This document shows, one piece after another, positions 8,875-16,542 of a stretch of DNA of 64,000 bases; position 1 is the first letter of the stretch; every line of letters starts with the position of its first letter. This DNA comes from Hyphomicrobiales bacterium (GTDB taxonomy: Bacteria > Pseudomonadota > Alphaproteobacteria > Rhizobiales > Rhizobiaceae), in NCBI GenBank assembly GCA_900473915.1, contig UCNG01000020.1, positions 250,439-314,438 of the forward strand, given 5' to 3'. The notes beneath the pieces are model-generated. The model had not been told where the DNA came from, did no database searches, and saw only the letters and a program-made list of their open reading frames with translations. A program made the position numbers and the translations under genes.

Positions 8875-9225
8875 TTCCTTCCTTTCAGCCTTTTGCGGAG
8901 CGCCGACCGGAACCGGACAGGCTCAAAAACAAACTGCGTACAACCGGGATCGGTATCAGCAAGGGTGGTGAAGCGAACCGGATCGGCGCATGACAACAGG
9001 GTGATGCTTTTGTGAAGCAATTTCAAGGGGCGCTTCCGCGAGCCTGTTTTTGCAGGCGCTTATGGCTCGAACGAAGCCCCCAATAAATAGGGATTAGCCG
9101 CTGCGAGCGGTCATTCACGAAAAGAGAATGGGTGTTTGCAATGGTGATTGTTGGCCACATTTTCGCCTTGTCAGCTTCGCATTGCAGCCTGATTATGGCT
9201 TCAGCATCTACACGTTGCCTGAGAC

Positions 9226-9287
9226 GGTTCGGTTCGGGCAAGTCCGACCCCAAGCCCCCCGCCCAAAGGACCTGCTCGGACCGAACC
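9226..9287. repeat. Long imperfect inverted repeat (20-bp arms)
   Basis: Arms 9226-9245 and 9268-9287 match with three differences, all transitions compatible with G-U pairing in one strand. The loop is 22 bases and C-rich. No T-run follows on the minus strand, which is the direction of flanking transcription, so it does not look like a standard terminator. Confidence 0.7.
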
Positions 9288-9301
9288 AACCTTTTCCGGC
9301 C

Positions 9302-9415
9302 TAGAGCGCATCCCGAAAAGTGTGAAACGGTTTTCGGATAAGATGCGCGCCAAAGACTTAGAGCGCATCCCGAAAAGTGTGAAACGATTTTCGGACAAGA
9401 TGCGCGTCAAAAACA
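9302..9415. repeat. Two tandem copies of a palindromic repeat element (57-bp period)
   Basis: Each copy has outer arms GCGCATC/GATGCGC (9306-9312 with 9342-9348; 9363-9369 with 9399-9405) and inner arms CCGAAAA/TTTTCGG around a GTGTGAAACG/A centre. The unit starts with TAGAGC. This is the typical architecture of the dispersed intergenic palindromes of Rhizobiales. The copies differ by a few substitutions. Confidence 0.85.
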
Positions 9416-9419
9416 AAGG

Positions 9420-9463
9420 TTAGAGCGCTGACCTGATTCAATCAGAGATCGTACGTGCTCTAA
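9420..9463. repeat. Inverted repeat with TTAGAGC/GCTCTAA ends
   Basis: TTAGAGC at 9420-9426 and GCTCTAA at 9457-9463 bound a 44-base element directly next to the two tandem palindromes. It shares the border motif seen at the other palindromic elements. Confidence 0.65.
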
Positions 9464-9563
9464 GCTGAATCAACGGCCCTGCTAGGCCTCACGCCTTTCT
9501 CCGCTGAACTCCCTGGAAGAAAAACACCCAAAGCGCGCCTTGCTGCGTTCAGCAACCGGCTGC

Positions 9564-10382
9564 CTACAGGCCGACCGGCCTTGTCTGCTTGAACATTGCT
9601 GCGCCATGTATGGAGCCGAGCGAATTGTCATCGCGGGTTTCCTGAAGCACCACGGCACAGCCTGATACATCCTTGCGCTTCAGTTCCGAAGCCGGAATCT
9701 CGATCTTCAGCGCCTTGCCGTCCCACATGCCGATCGTGGCGGTATCGCTGACCGTATTGCGATAGGTGACGGCTTCACCCGCATTTTCCCCTTCCGTGAT
9801 CGGGATCGTCACCGAATCGCGGAAATAGAACAGGACCACGTGCACGGGCGCGTCGGGCTTCTTGCCCGCGCCGATATCGATGGACAGGCGCCCGTCATTG
9901 AGCTGCGTGATCGAAACCGGCACATCCAGCTTGTTGGCCGCGATCTGCGTCTTGATGGCTTTGCTGTCGCGGCCATTCACTTCGGCAGTACCGTTGATCA
10001 CGGCTTGCGGGGTGTAGATCATGCGCGCATTGAAGGAATTGCGATAGGCGTTCTGCCGGTCGGTGTTTTCCTGACTGGCAAGGGTGTCGCGCCAGCCCAT
10101 ATAATCCCAGTAATTGACGTGGAACGACAGCGCCAGGACATTGGGATCGTCGGCATATTTGGCCAGGTTGCGGTCGGCCTCCGGGCAGGATTTGCAGCCC
10201 TGGCTGGTGTAAAGCTCCAGAACGGCGGTTTTCTTGCCGCTGTCTTGCGCCTTGGCAAGCCCCTGCATGGAGATGCAGCCGGTGAATGCCAGCCCCAGAA
10301 CGGCACAGATGCTACGCCAGCCGGGCAGATGCTCGCCTGCAAGCCATGGACCTGTCCCGTATAAAGGGGGGTGGAGTATCAC
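9564..10382 (-). CDS. DUF1223 secreted thioredoxin-fold protein
   Basis: 272 aa. An N-terminal hydrophobic segment (about residues 22-38) acts as signal peptide or anchor, followed by a thioredoxin-like domain with the redox-type motif YTSQGCKSCPEAD (CxxC near residue 65). LSFHVNYWDYMGWRDTLAS and PQAVINGTAEVNGRD are typical of DUF1223. It probably acts in the periplasm. The frame begins with GTG at 10382, with AGGA nine bases upstream. It lies downstream of acnA but behind a strong terminator, so it has its own promoter. Confidence 0.82.
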   Translation of the reverse strand: MILHPPLYGTGPWLAGEHLPGWRSICAVLGLAFTGCISMQGLAKAQDSGKKTAVLELYTSQGCKSCPEADRNLAKYADDPNVLALSFHVNYWDYMGWRDTLASQENTDRQNAYRNSFNARMIYTPQAVINGTAEVNGRDSKAIKTQIAANKLDVPVSITQLNDGRLSIDIGAGKKPDAPVHVVLFYFRDSVTIPITEGENAGEAVTYRNTVSDTATIGMWDGKALKIEIPASELKRKDVSGCAVVLQETRDDNSLGSIHGAAMFKQTRPVGL

Positions 10383-10479
10383 TTGGTTTCATCCTGCAAT
10401 AATTGTCGCTGACATCTATTATGTAAGAAGTTCTACAATCAATAGGAATTCACGTTGCAGTGAGAGCCTTATCCGGCAC

Positions 10480-10514
10480 AAAAAAGCCGCCGGAGAAATC
10501 CGGCGGCTTTTTTT
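10480..10514 (-). terminator. Terminator of acnA (bidirectional structure)
   Basis: A GCCGCCGGA stem with a 4-base loop and TCCGGCGGC is flanked by six A on one side and seven T on the other. It stands 21 bases past the acnA stop. Confidence 0.93.
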
Positions 10515-10534
10515 GATTTTCAAACTGATGCCGA

Positions 10535-13222
10535 TTAAGCGGCCAGATCGCGCAGAACGGTCTGCAGAATGCCGCCGTTCTTCATGTAGTCCAGCTCGTC
10601 CAGCGTATCGATGCGGCAGATGAGCGGAACCTTCTTCACCGTGCCGTCGGCATAGGTGATGGAGGCTTCGACCTTCTGGCGCGGACGCACATCGGCAAGG
10701 CCTTCGATGGTGACGATTTCGTCGCCCTTGAGGCCCAGCGTCTGCCAGCTCGTGCCTTCCTCGAAGACGAAAGGCACAATGCCCATGCCAACGAGGTTGG
10801 AGCGGTGGATACGCTCGAAGGACTGCGCGATCACGGCCTTGACGCCGAGCAGGTTGGTGCCCTTGGCAGCCCAGTCACGCGAAGAGCCGTTGCCGTATTC
10901 GACGCCTGCGAAGACGACGAGCGGCACGCCCTCGGCCTTGTACTGCATGGCAGCATCGTAGATCGAGGTTTCTTCCTTCGACGGATAATGGATGGTGTAG
11001 CCGCCTTCGCGTCCGTTTTCGCCCAGCATGTGGTTGCGGATACGGATGTTTGCGAAGGTGCCGCGCATCATCACTTCATGGTTGCCGCGACGCGTGCCGT
11101 ACTGGTTGAAGTCGGCGACGCCGACGCCATGGTCGAGCAGGTACTTGCCAGCAGGCGACTGTGCCTTGATCGAACCGGCTGGCGAAATGTGGTCGGTGGT
11201 GATCTTGTCGCCGAAGAGGCCCAGAATGCGGGCACCCTTGACGTCGCCGATCGTGCCGGCCGACTTGCCCATGCCGACAAAGTAAGGCGGGTTCTGCACA
11301 TAGGTCGAATTGTCGTCCCATGCATAGGTCTGGCCCGCAGGAACCTGCACGGCCTGCCAGTTTTCGTCGCCCTTGAACACATCCGCATATTTTTCCGAGA
11401 AAATCTTGCGGGTGACGTTCTTGGCGATGAAGTCCTGGATTTCCTGCGAGGAAGGCCAGATGTCGCGCAGGAACACCGGATTGCCGTCCTTGTCTTCGCC
11501 AAGCGGCTCCTTGGTCAGGTCCTTGGTGACCGTACCGGCAAGAGCGTGGGCGACGACGAGCGGCGGCGAGGCGAGGTAGTTAGCCTGAACGTCCGGCGAA
11601 ACGCGGCCTTCGAAGTTACGGTTGCCGGACAGGACGGCAGCCGCGATCAGGCCCTTTTCGTTGATCGTCTTGGAGATAGGCGCAGGCAGCGGACCGGAAT
11701 TGCCGATGCAGGTCGTGCAGCCGAAGCCGACGAGGTTGAAGCCGAGCGCATCGAGATCCTTCTGCAGACCGGCAGATTCAAGATAGGCGGCAACCACCTG
11801 GGAGCCAGGCGCAAGCGACGTCTTGACCCAAGGCTTGGTCTTCAGGCCCTTGGCAACGGCGTTGCGAGCCAGAAGGCCAGCAGCAATCAGCACGCTCGGG
11901 TTCGAGGTGTTGGTGCAGGACGTGATGGCGGCAATCGCCACATCGCCATGACCCAGATCGTAGTCTTCGCCTTCAACGGCATAACGCGCGGTCTGGCCGG
12001 TGGTCTTCTTGTACTCGTTTTCGAGCGAGGTTGCGAAACCGGAAGCGATGTTTTCCAGCGCGATGCGGCCTTCCGGACGCTTCGGACCGGCCATCGACGG
12101 AACGACGTCGCCCATGTCGAGTTCGAGAATGTCGGTGAAGACCGGATCGGCTGCACCCTTTTCACGCCACATGCCCTGCGCGCGGCAATAGGCTTCGACC
12201 AGTTCGATGCGATGCTCGTCGCGGCCGGTGGTGTTCATGTAGTTGAGCGTTTCGCGGTCGACGGGGAAGAAGCCGCAGGTCGCGCCATATTCCGGGCCCA
12301 TATTGGCGATGGTGGCGCGGTCGGCCAGCGTCATGTTTTCGAGGCCTTCGCCGAAGAATTCGACGAACTTGCCGACGACGCCCTTCTTGCGCAGCATCTG
12401 CGTGACGGTGAGCACGAGGTCGGTCGCGGTCACGCCTTCCTTGATCTTGCCGGTCAGGCGGAAGCCGACGACTTCCGGCAGCAGCATGGAAACCGGCTGG
12501 CCGAGCATGGCCGCTTCAGCTTCGATGCCGCCGACGCCCCAGCCCAGAACGCCAAGGCCGTTGACCATGGTGGTGTGGCTGTCGGTGCCGACGCAGGTGT
12601 CGGGATAAGCGACGGTCGCGCCGTCTTCTTCCTTGGTCCAGACGGCCTGGGCCAGATATTCGAGGTTCACCTGATGGCAGATGCCGGTGCCGGGCGGAAC
12701 GACGCGGAAGTTCTGGAATGCCTGCTGGCCCCACTTGAGGAAGCGGTAGCGTTCGCCGTTGCGCTGATATTCGAGGTCCACATTGGCCTTGAATGCGCTT
12801 GGATTGCCGAATTCGTCGACGATGACCGAGTGATCGATGACCAGATCGACAGGCACCAGCGGGTTGATCTTTTCCGGATCGCCGCCGAGCGCCTTGATGC
12901 CGTCGCGCATGGCTGCAAGGTCAACGACGGCGGGAACGCCGGTGAAGTCCTGCATGAGAACGCGCGCCGGGCGATAGGCGATTTCCGCGCCTGCGGAGCC
13001 GCGGTCGTTCAGCCACTTGGCAACAGCTTCGATGTCCGACTTCTTGACGGAGCGGTCGTCCTCGAAGCGGAGCAGGTTCTCAAGCAGAACCTTCATGGAG
13101 AATGGAAGCTTGGAAACGCCTTCGAGGCCGTTCTTTTCGGCTTCGGTCAGGCTGTAATAGACATAGTCCTTGCCCCCTACGGTGAGGGTCTTGCGGCATT
13201 TAAAGCTGTCGATGTGCGACAC
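10535..13222 (-). CDS. acnA: Aconitate hydratase A
   Basis: An 895-aa cytosolic TCA-cycle enzyme interconverting citrate and isocitrate through cis-aconitate. The [4Fe-4S] ligands are visible as C436 (SCTNTSNPS), C502 and C505 ([10 protein letters not shown]). Other landmarks are [16 protein letters not shown] near residue 215 and the swivel-domain stretch [10 protein letters not shown] near the C-terminus. Length is normal for the AcnA/IRP class. It starts with GTG, with AAGGA 8 bases upstream. The gene stands alone, divergent from the ccm operon and closed by a strong terminator. Confidence 0.97.
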   Translation of the reverse strand: MSHIDSFKCRKTLTVGGKDYVYYSLTEAEKNGLEGVSKLPFSMKVLLENLLRFEDDRSVKKSDIEAVAKWLNDRGSAGAEIAYRPARVLMQDFTGVPAVVDLAAMRDGIKALGGDPEKINPLVPVDLVIDHSVIVDEFGNPSAFKANVDLEYQRNGERYRFLKWGQQAFQNFRVVPPGTGICHQVNLEYLAQAVWTKEEDGATVAYPDTCVGTDSHTTMVNGLGVLGWGVGGIEAEAAMLGQPVSMLLPEVVGFRLTGKIKEGVTATDLVLTVTQMLRKKGVVGKFVEFFGEGLENMTLADRATIANMGPEYGATCGFFPVDRETLNYMNTTGRDEHRIELVEAYCRAQGMWREKGAADPVFTDILELDMGDVVPSMAGPKRPEGRIALENIASGFATSLENEYKKTTGQTARYAVEGEDYDLGHGDVAIAAITSCTNTSNPSVLIAAGLLARNAVAKGLKTKPWVKTSLAPGSQVVAAYLESAGLQKDLDALGFNLVGFGCTTCIGNSGPLPAPISKTINEKGLIAAAVLSGNRNFEGRVSPDVQANYLASPPLVVAHALAGTVTKDLTKEPLGEDKDGNPVFLRDIWPSSQEIQDFIAKNVTRKIFSEKYADVFKGDENWQAVQVPAGQTYAWDDNSTYVQNPPYFVGMGKSAGTIGDVKGARILGLFGDKITTDHISPAGSIKAQSPAGKYLLDHGVGVADFNQYGTRRGNHEVMMRGTFANIRIRNHMLGENGREGGYTIHYPSKEETSIYDAAMQYKAEGVPLVVFAGVEYGNGSSRDWAAKGTNLLGVKAVIAQSFERIHRSNLVGMGIVPFVFEEGTSWQTLGLKGDEIVTIEGLADVRPRQKVEASITYADGTVKKVPLICRIDTLDELDYMKNGGILQTVLRDLAA

Positions 13223-13553
13223 TGCGTTCGTCCTTATGCTGCTGGCCGGAAAACCAGGACGAACGCCTAGGCTAGCGTTTCAAGGACGCGCCAAGGTGCG
13301 GGTGCAGTCATTTCCGCTGTCCGTCCCGAAGCCTGCGTCCTTAAGGGCAACAGGTTGAGATCGGCCAAAAATGGTTTCCACGCCGACCGCTGGCGTGGTA
13401 GCCCTCATATAGAGAGTTTTCTAAAACGATTCCAGACAGAATATCGTGAATTCGGCCCCTTGCGGCGAAATGTTGCGATGCCTTTGCGCAGATCTTCCGG
13501 GCTTCCGGTTCTATTGGTCTGGCGCTTATCCATTGGGGCTTAGAGGGTATAAA
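13223..13553. promoter_or_regulatory. Divergent intergenic region acnA / ccmA
   Basis: 331 bases that must hold both the acnA and the ccm operon promoters. I see no clear palindromic operator or unmistakable -35/-10 pair. The short open frame extending ccmA upstream (13446-13553) has no family counterpart. Confidence 0.5.
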
Positions 13554-14231
13554 ATGCGGCTGGAAGCCGAAAATCTGGCGGGCGAAAGGGGCGGCGAAAC
13601 GATTTTCGCGGGCCTTTCTCTTGCGCTCGGTGACGGCGAGGCGCTGGTGGTGACCGGCCCCAACGGCTCCGGCAAGTCCACGCTTTTGCGAATCATCTGC
13701 GGCCTGCTCGCCCCGCAAGCGGGGAGGGTGGAACTCACCGACGATGGTGTGGCCGTGCCGGTGCGCGCCGCCTGTCACTATCTCGGCCACCAGAATGCGA
13801 TGAAGCCCGCGCTCAGCGTGCGGGAAAACCTGTCCTTCTGGCAGAATTTCAACGGTGCGGCGCAGATGGAGATCGATGAAGCGCTGGAGGCGGTGGACCT
13901 TCCCGGCGTGGAGCATCTGCCGTTCGGCTATTTGTCGACGGGGCAAAAGCGCCGTGTTTCCATCGCCAAGCTTCTGGTCAGCCACCGTCCGCTCTGGATC
14001 GTCGACGAGCCGACTGCGGGTCTCGACAAGGCGTCGGAAACCCGCTTTGCGGAAATCATGCGCGGCCATATGCGGGAGGGCGGCATGATCGTCGCCGCCA
14101 CGCATATTCCGCTAGGCTTGGATGCAGTTTCAGGGAAAGTGGAAACCGGTTTCCCGTCCGAAACTGCATTGGAAAGAAGTATTGGCGTGCGTGCGCTCGA
14201 CATGGCCGCCTATTCGCTTGAGGTCGCCTGA
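13554..14231 (+). CDS. ccmA: Heme exporter ATP-binding protein CcmA
   Basis: 225 aa from ATG 13554. It is the ATPase of the CcmABCD complex that releases heme-loaded CcmE for cytochrome c maturation. Walker A is GPNGSGKST (35-43), the signature is LSTGQKRRV and Walker B is LWIVDEPTAGLD. Oddity: codons of about residues 190-206 lie within a 48-base palindromic repeat (14122-14169) of the kind found between genes elsewhere in this window, so the C-terminal segment is partly repeat-encoded. Its last base is the first base of the ccmB start codon. Confidence 0.93.
   Translation: MRLEAENLAGERGGETIFAGLSLALGDGEALVVTGPNGSGKSTLLRIICGLLAPQAGRVELTDDGVAVPVRAACHYLGHQNAMKPALSVRENLSFWQNFNGAAQMEIDEALEAVDLPGVEHLPFGYLSTGQKRRVSIAKLLVSHRPLWIVDEPTAGLDKASETRFAEIMRGHMREGGMIVAATHIPLGLDAVSGKVETGFPSETALERSIGVRALDMAAYSLEVA
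14122..14169. repeat. Palindromic repeat element inside ccmA
   Basis: Outer arms ATGCAGTTTC (14122-14131) and GAAACTGCAT (14160-14169) pair perfectly. Inner arms GGGAAA (14133-14138) and TTTCCC (14150-14155) also pair. The centre AAAGTGGAAACCGGTTTC is shared, in reverse orientation, with the intergenic element at 39629-39673. It is read through in frame as part of CcmA. Confidence 0.8.
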
Positions 14232-14896
14232 TGCTGGCGCTTTTCCTGAGAGACTTGCGCCTCAGTTTCCGCGCCGGTGGCGGCGCGCTGATCGGCATAT
14301 TGTTCTTCCTCGCGGTCATTGCCGTTATGCCCTTCGGCGTCGGGCCGGACCTCAATCTTCTGGCGCGCATCGGTCCCGCCATGCTGTGGATCGGCGCGCT
14401 GCTGGCAACGCTTCTGGGGCTGGACCGGCTGTTTCAGGCCGACCGGGAGGACGGCTCGCTCGACCTGCTGCTGATCGGCGCGGACAGTCACATGCTGGCC
14501 TTCACGGTTTTCGTGAAATGCGTGGCGCATTGGGTGGCAAGCGTGCTGCCGCTGGTGATCGCATCGCCGATGCTGGGCCTGTTCATGAACATGGATGCAT
14601 CGGCAATCGGCGCGACATCGCTGACGCTTCTGGTGGGAACGCCTGCCATCGCCTTTATCGGCGCGGTGGGTGCGGCGCTTGCCGTGGCGCTGCCGCGTGG
14701 CGGGCTGCTGGTGTCGGTGATCGTTCTGCCGCTCACCATTCCGGTGCTCATTTTCGGTGTATCAGCTTCGCAAGGGGCGACGGTAGACAATGCGCCCTTT
14801 CTGGCGCCATTCCTCATTCTTGCTGCACTCACCCTGTTCTTTGCAGTCCTCGGGCCGCTCGCTGCAAGCGCGGCGCTCAAAAGTTCGGCGGATTGA
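14231..14896 (+). CDS. ccmB: Heme exporter membrane protein CcmB
   Basis: A 221-aa integral membrane protein with six predicted TM helices, the permease partner of CcmA. The N-terminus (LFLRDLRLSFRAGGGALIGILFFL) and the FQADREDGSLDLLL loop are typical of CcmB. The start codon shares a base with the ccmA stop, indicating coupled translation. Confidence 0.93.
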   Translation: MLALFLRDLRLSFRAGGGALIGILFFLAVIAVMPFGVGPDLNLLARIGPAMLWIGALLATLLGLDRLFQADREDGSLDLLLIGADSHMLAFTVFVKCVAHWVASVLPLVIASPMLGLFMNMDASAIGATSLTLLVGTPAIAFIGAVGAALAVALPRGGLLVSVIVLPLTIPVLIFGVSASQGATVDNAPFLAPFLILAALTLFFAVLGPLAASAALKSSAD

Positions 14897-14967
14897 AAAG
14901 TTCGACCGATTGACGCAGTTGATTTCGGTCAATTGAACGGCACGGGGGGGACAGGTAAATAGAGGCC

Positions 14968-15765
14968 ATGGAAAAAGACATGACCAAAGACGCCGTTAAG
15001 ACCACGAGCTGGCTCGATCTGGCCAATCCCACGCGGTTCCTTGCCTTTGCGGGCAAGGTCTTGCCATGGCTGGCCGTGCTTTCCGCGCTGCTGCTGGCGG
15101 CTGGCCTCTATATGGTATTCTTCCAGTCGCCGGAGGATTATCAGCAGGGCATGACGGTTCGCATCATGTATATCCATGTGCCTTTCGCATGGCTTTCCAT
15201 GATGTGCTACTCGATCATGGCCGTTTCGGCGCTGGGCACGCTGGTCTGGCGGCATCCGCTGGCCGATGTGTCGATCCGCGCCGCCGCGCCGCTGGGCGCC
15301 GTCTTCACCGCGCTTGCGCTGGCCACCGGCTCGCTCTGGGGCAAGCCGATGTGGGGCACGTGGTGGGTGTGGGATGCGCGGCTGACCTCGGTCTTCGTGC
15401 TGTTCCTGATGTATCTCGGCATCATCGCGCTGTCGCGCGCCATGGATGATCCGGCAAAGAGCGCCAAGCCGGTGGCCGTGCTCACGCTGGTCGGCTTCAT
15501 CAACATCCCGATCATCAAATTCTCGGTCGACTGGTGGAACACGCTGCACCAGCCAGCTTCGGTGTTCCGCATGGACGGCCCGACCATCGATGCGTCCATG
15601 CTGCGCCCGCTTTTCGTGATGGCCATCGGCTTCTCGCTTCTGTTCTTCACACTGCACATGATGGCCATGCGCAATGAAATCTGGCGTCGCCGCGTGGCGT
15701 CGATGAAGAAACTTGCGGCACGCAGCGCAGACCGTAATCTCAAGGCACAGGAGGGCGCAGTATGA
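14968..15765 (+). CDS. ccmC: Heme transporter / handling protein CcmC
   Basis: A 265-aa six-TM protein that loads heme onto CcmE. The tryptophan-rich periplasmic heme-binding motif WGKPMWGTWWVWDARLTS is intact (about residues 126-143). The conserved flanking histidines are also present, in YIHVPFAWLSM and in WWNTLHQPAS. The gene starts 71 bases after ccmB with a GAGG site, and its stop overlaps the ccmD start (ATGA). Confidence 0.95.
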   Translation: MEKDMTKDAVKTTSWLDLANPTRFLAFAGKVLPWLAVLSALLLAAGLYMVFFQSPEDYQQGMTVRIMYIHVPFAWLSMMCYSIMAVSALGTLVWRHPLADVSIRAAAPLGAVFTALALATGSLWGKPMWGTWWVWDARLTSVFVLFLMYLGIIALSRAMDDPAKSAKPVAVLTLVGFINIPIIKFSVDWWNTLHQPASVFRMDGPTIDASMLRPLFVMAIGFSLLFFTLHMMAMRNEIWRRRVASMKKLAARSADRNLKAQEGAV

Positions 15766-15932
15766 ACCATCTTGGCTTCGTTCTCGCCTCCTATGGCATC
15801 ACGCTTGCAGCGCTCGCCGTCACCATCGGCTGGATATTGATTGATCAGCGCATCCAGAAAAACGAATTGAAGCGGCTTGAAGCGCAGGGCGTGCGCCGCC
15901 GTTCCGCAAAATCCCCCGGTAAGGCACAATGA
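15762..15932 (+). CDS. ccmD: Heme exporter small protein CcmD
   Basis: A 56-aa single-TM protein: MNHLGFVLASYG, then a hydrophobic helix (about 13-27), then a basic cytoplasmic tail (KNELKRLEAQGVRRR). Family features are the short length, N-terminal aromatic residues and the basic tail. It completes the CcmABCD complex. Start and stop both overlap neighbours by four bases (ATGA at 15762 and at 15929), so the whole ccmC-D-G segment is translationally coupled. Confidence 0.92.
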   Translation: MNHLGFVLASYGITLAALAVTIGWILIDQRIQKNELKRLEAQGVRRRSAKSPGKAQ

Positions 15933-16516
15933 CCGAAACGACCGAAAAGCCCGTCGCGCCGAAAAAGCGCTCCACCTGGGTTGCCCTGCTGCCGCTGGCG
16001 ATTTTCGTCGGGCTGGCGGCGGTGTTCGCGGTCCAGCTTCTGTCGGGTAAGGACAATACGACGATACCGTCCGCGCTGATCGGCAAGCAGGCCCCGCAGA
16101 CCAACCTGCCGCCTGTCGAAGGTCTGGCGCGCGATGGCGCGCCTGTTCCGGGCCTCGACAGCGAGGATTTTAAGGGCAAGCTGACGCTGGTGAATGTCTG
16201 GGGATCATGGTGCGTCCCCTGCCGTCAGGAACACCCGCTCTTGATGGAAATCGCCAAGGACGAGCGCATCCGCGTGGTTGGCCTCAATTACAAGGACCAG
16301 CCGGAAAATGCGCGTCGCTTCCTCGGCGATCTCGGCAATCCGTTTGCTGCCGTCGGCGCCGACCGCGCCGGACGTTCCGCCATCGAATGGGGCGTCTATG
16401 GCGTGCCGGAAACCTTCCTCGTCGATGAGACAGGCAAGATCGTCTATAAGCATGTCGGCCCGTTTACGCCGGAATCGGTAAAGAACGACCTGATGCCAAT
16501 TTTGGGTAGTAGATAG
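15929..16516 (+). CDS. ccmG: Thiol:disulfide interchange protein CcmG/DsbE
   Basis: 195 aa. An N-terminal TM anchor (about 17-38) precedes a periplasmic thioredoxin fold with active site WCVPC (C95, C98) and the cis-proline loop GVYGVPETF. It reduces apocytochrome c haem-site cysteines. The final codons (after KNDLMP) become noticeably AT-rich and end just where the foreign RT segment begins, so the natural C-terminus may have been altered at that junction. ccmE, ccmF and ccmH are not in this window. Confidence 0.93.
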   Translation: MTETTEKPVAPKKRSTWVALLPLAIFVGLAAVFAVQLLSGKDNTTIPSALIGKQAPQTNLPPVEGLARDGAPVPGLDSEDFKGKLTLVNVWGSWCVPCRQEHPLLMEIAKDERIRVVGLNYKDQPENARRFLGDLGNPFAAVGADRAGRSAIEWGVYGVPETFLVDETGKIVYKHVGPFTPESVKNDLMPILGSR

Positions 16517-16542
16517 AATACAATTAGCGTTAGGGGGAGAAA

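Larger units (their letters stand above)
8875..9563. other. Gene-free repeat-rich intergenic region
   Basis: 689 bases without a credible gene. It carries the DUF2794 promoter end, a long imperfect hairpin (9226-9287), two tandem palindromic elements (9302-9415) and a third inverted repeat (9420-9463). Short open frames across it have no ribosome site and poor coding character. Confidence 0.8.

Noticed and set aside
9132-9341. Short plus-strand frame in the 8.9-9.6 kb gap
   Set aside because: Runs through the long hairpin and a palindromic element. No coding signature.
10805-13270. 821-codon open frame opposite acnA
   Set aside because: A shadow of the GC-rich acnA frame with no domain. AcnA motifs are on the minus strand.
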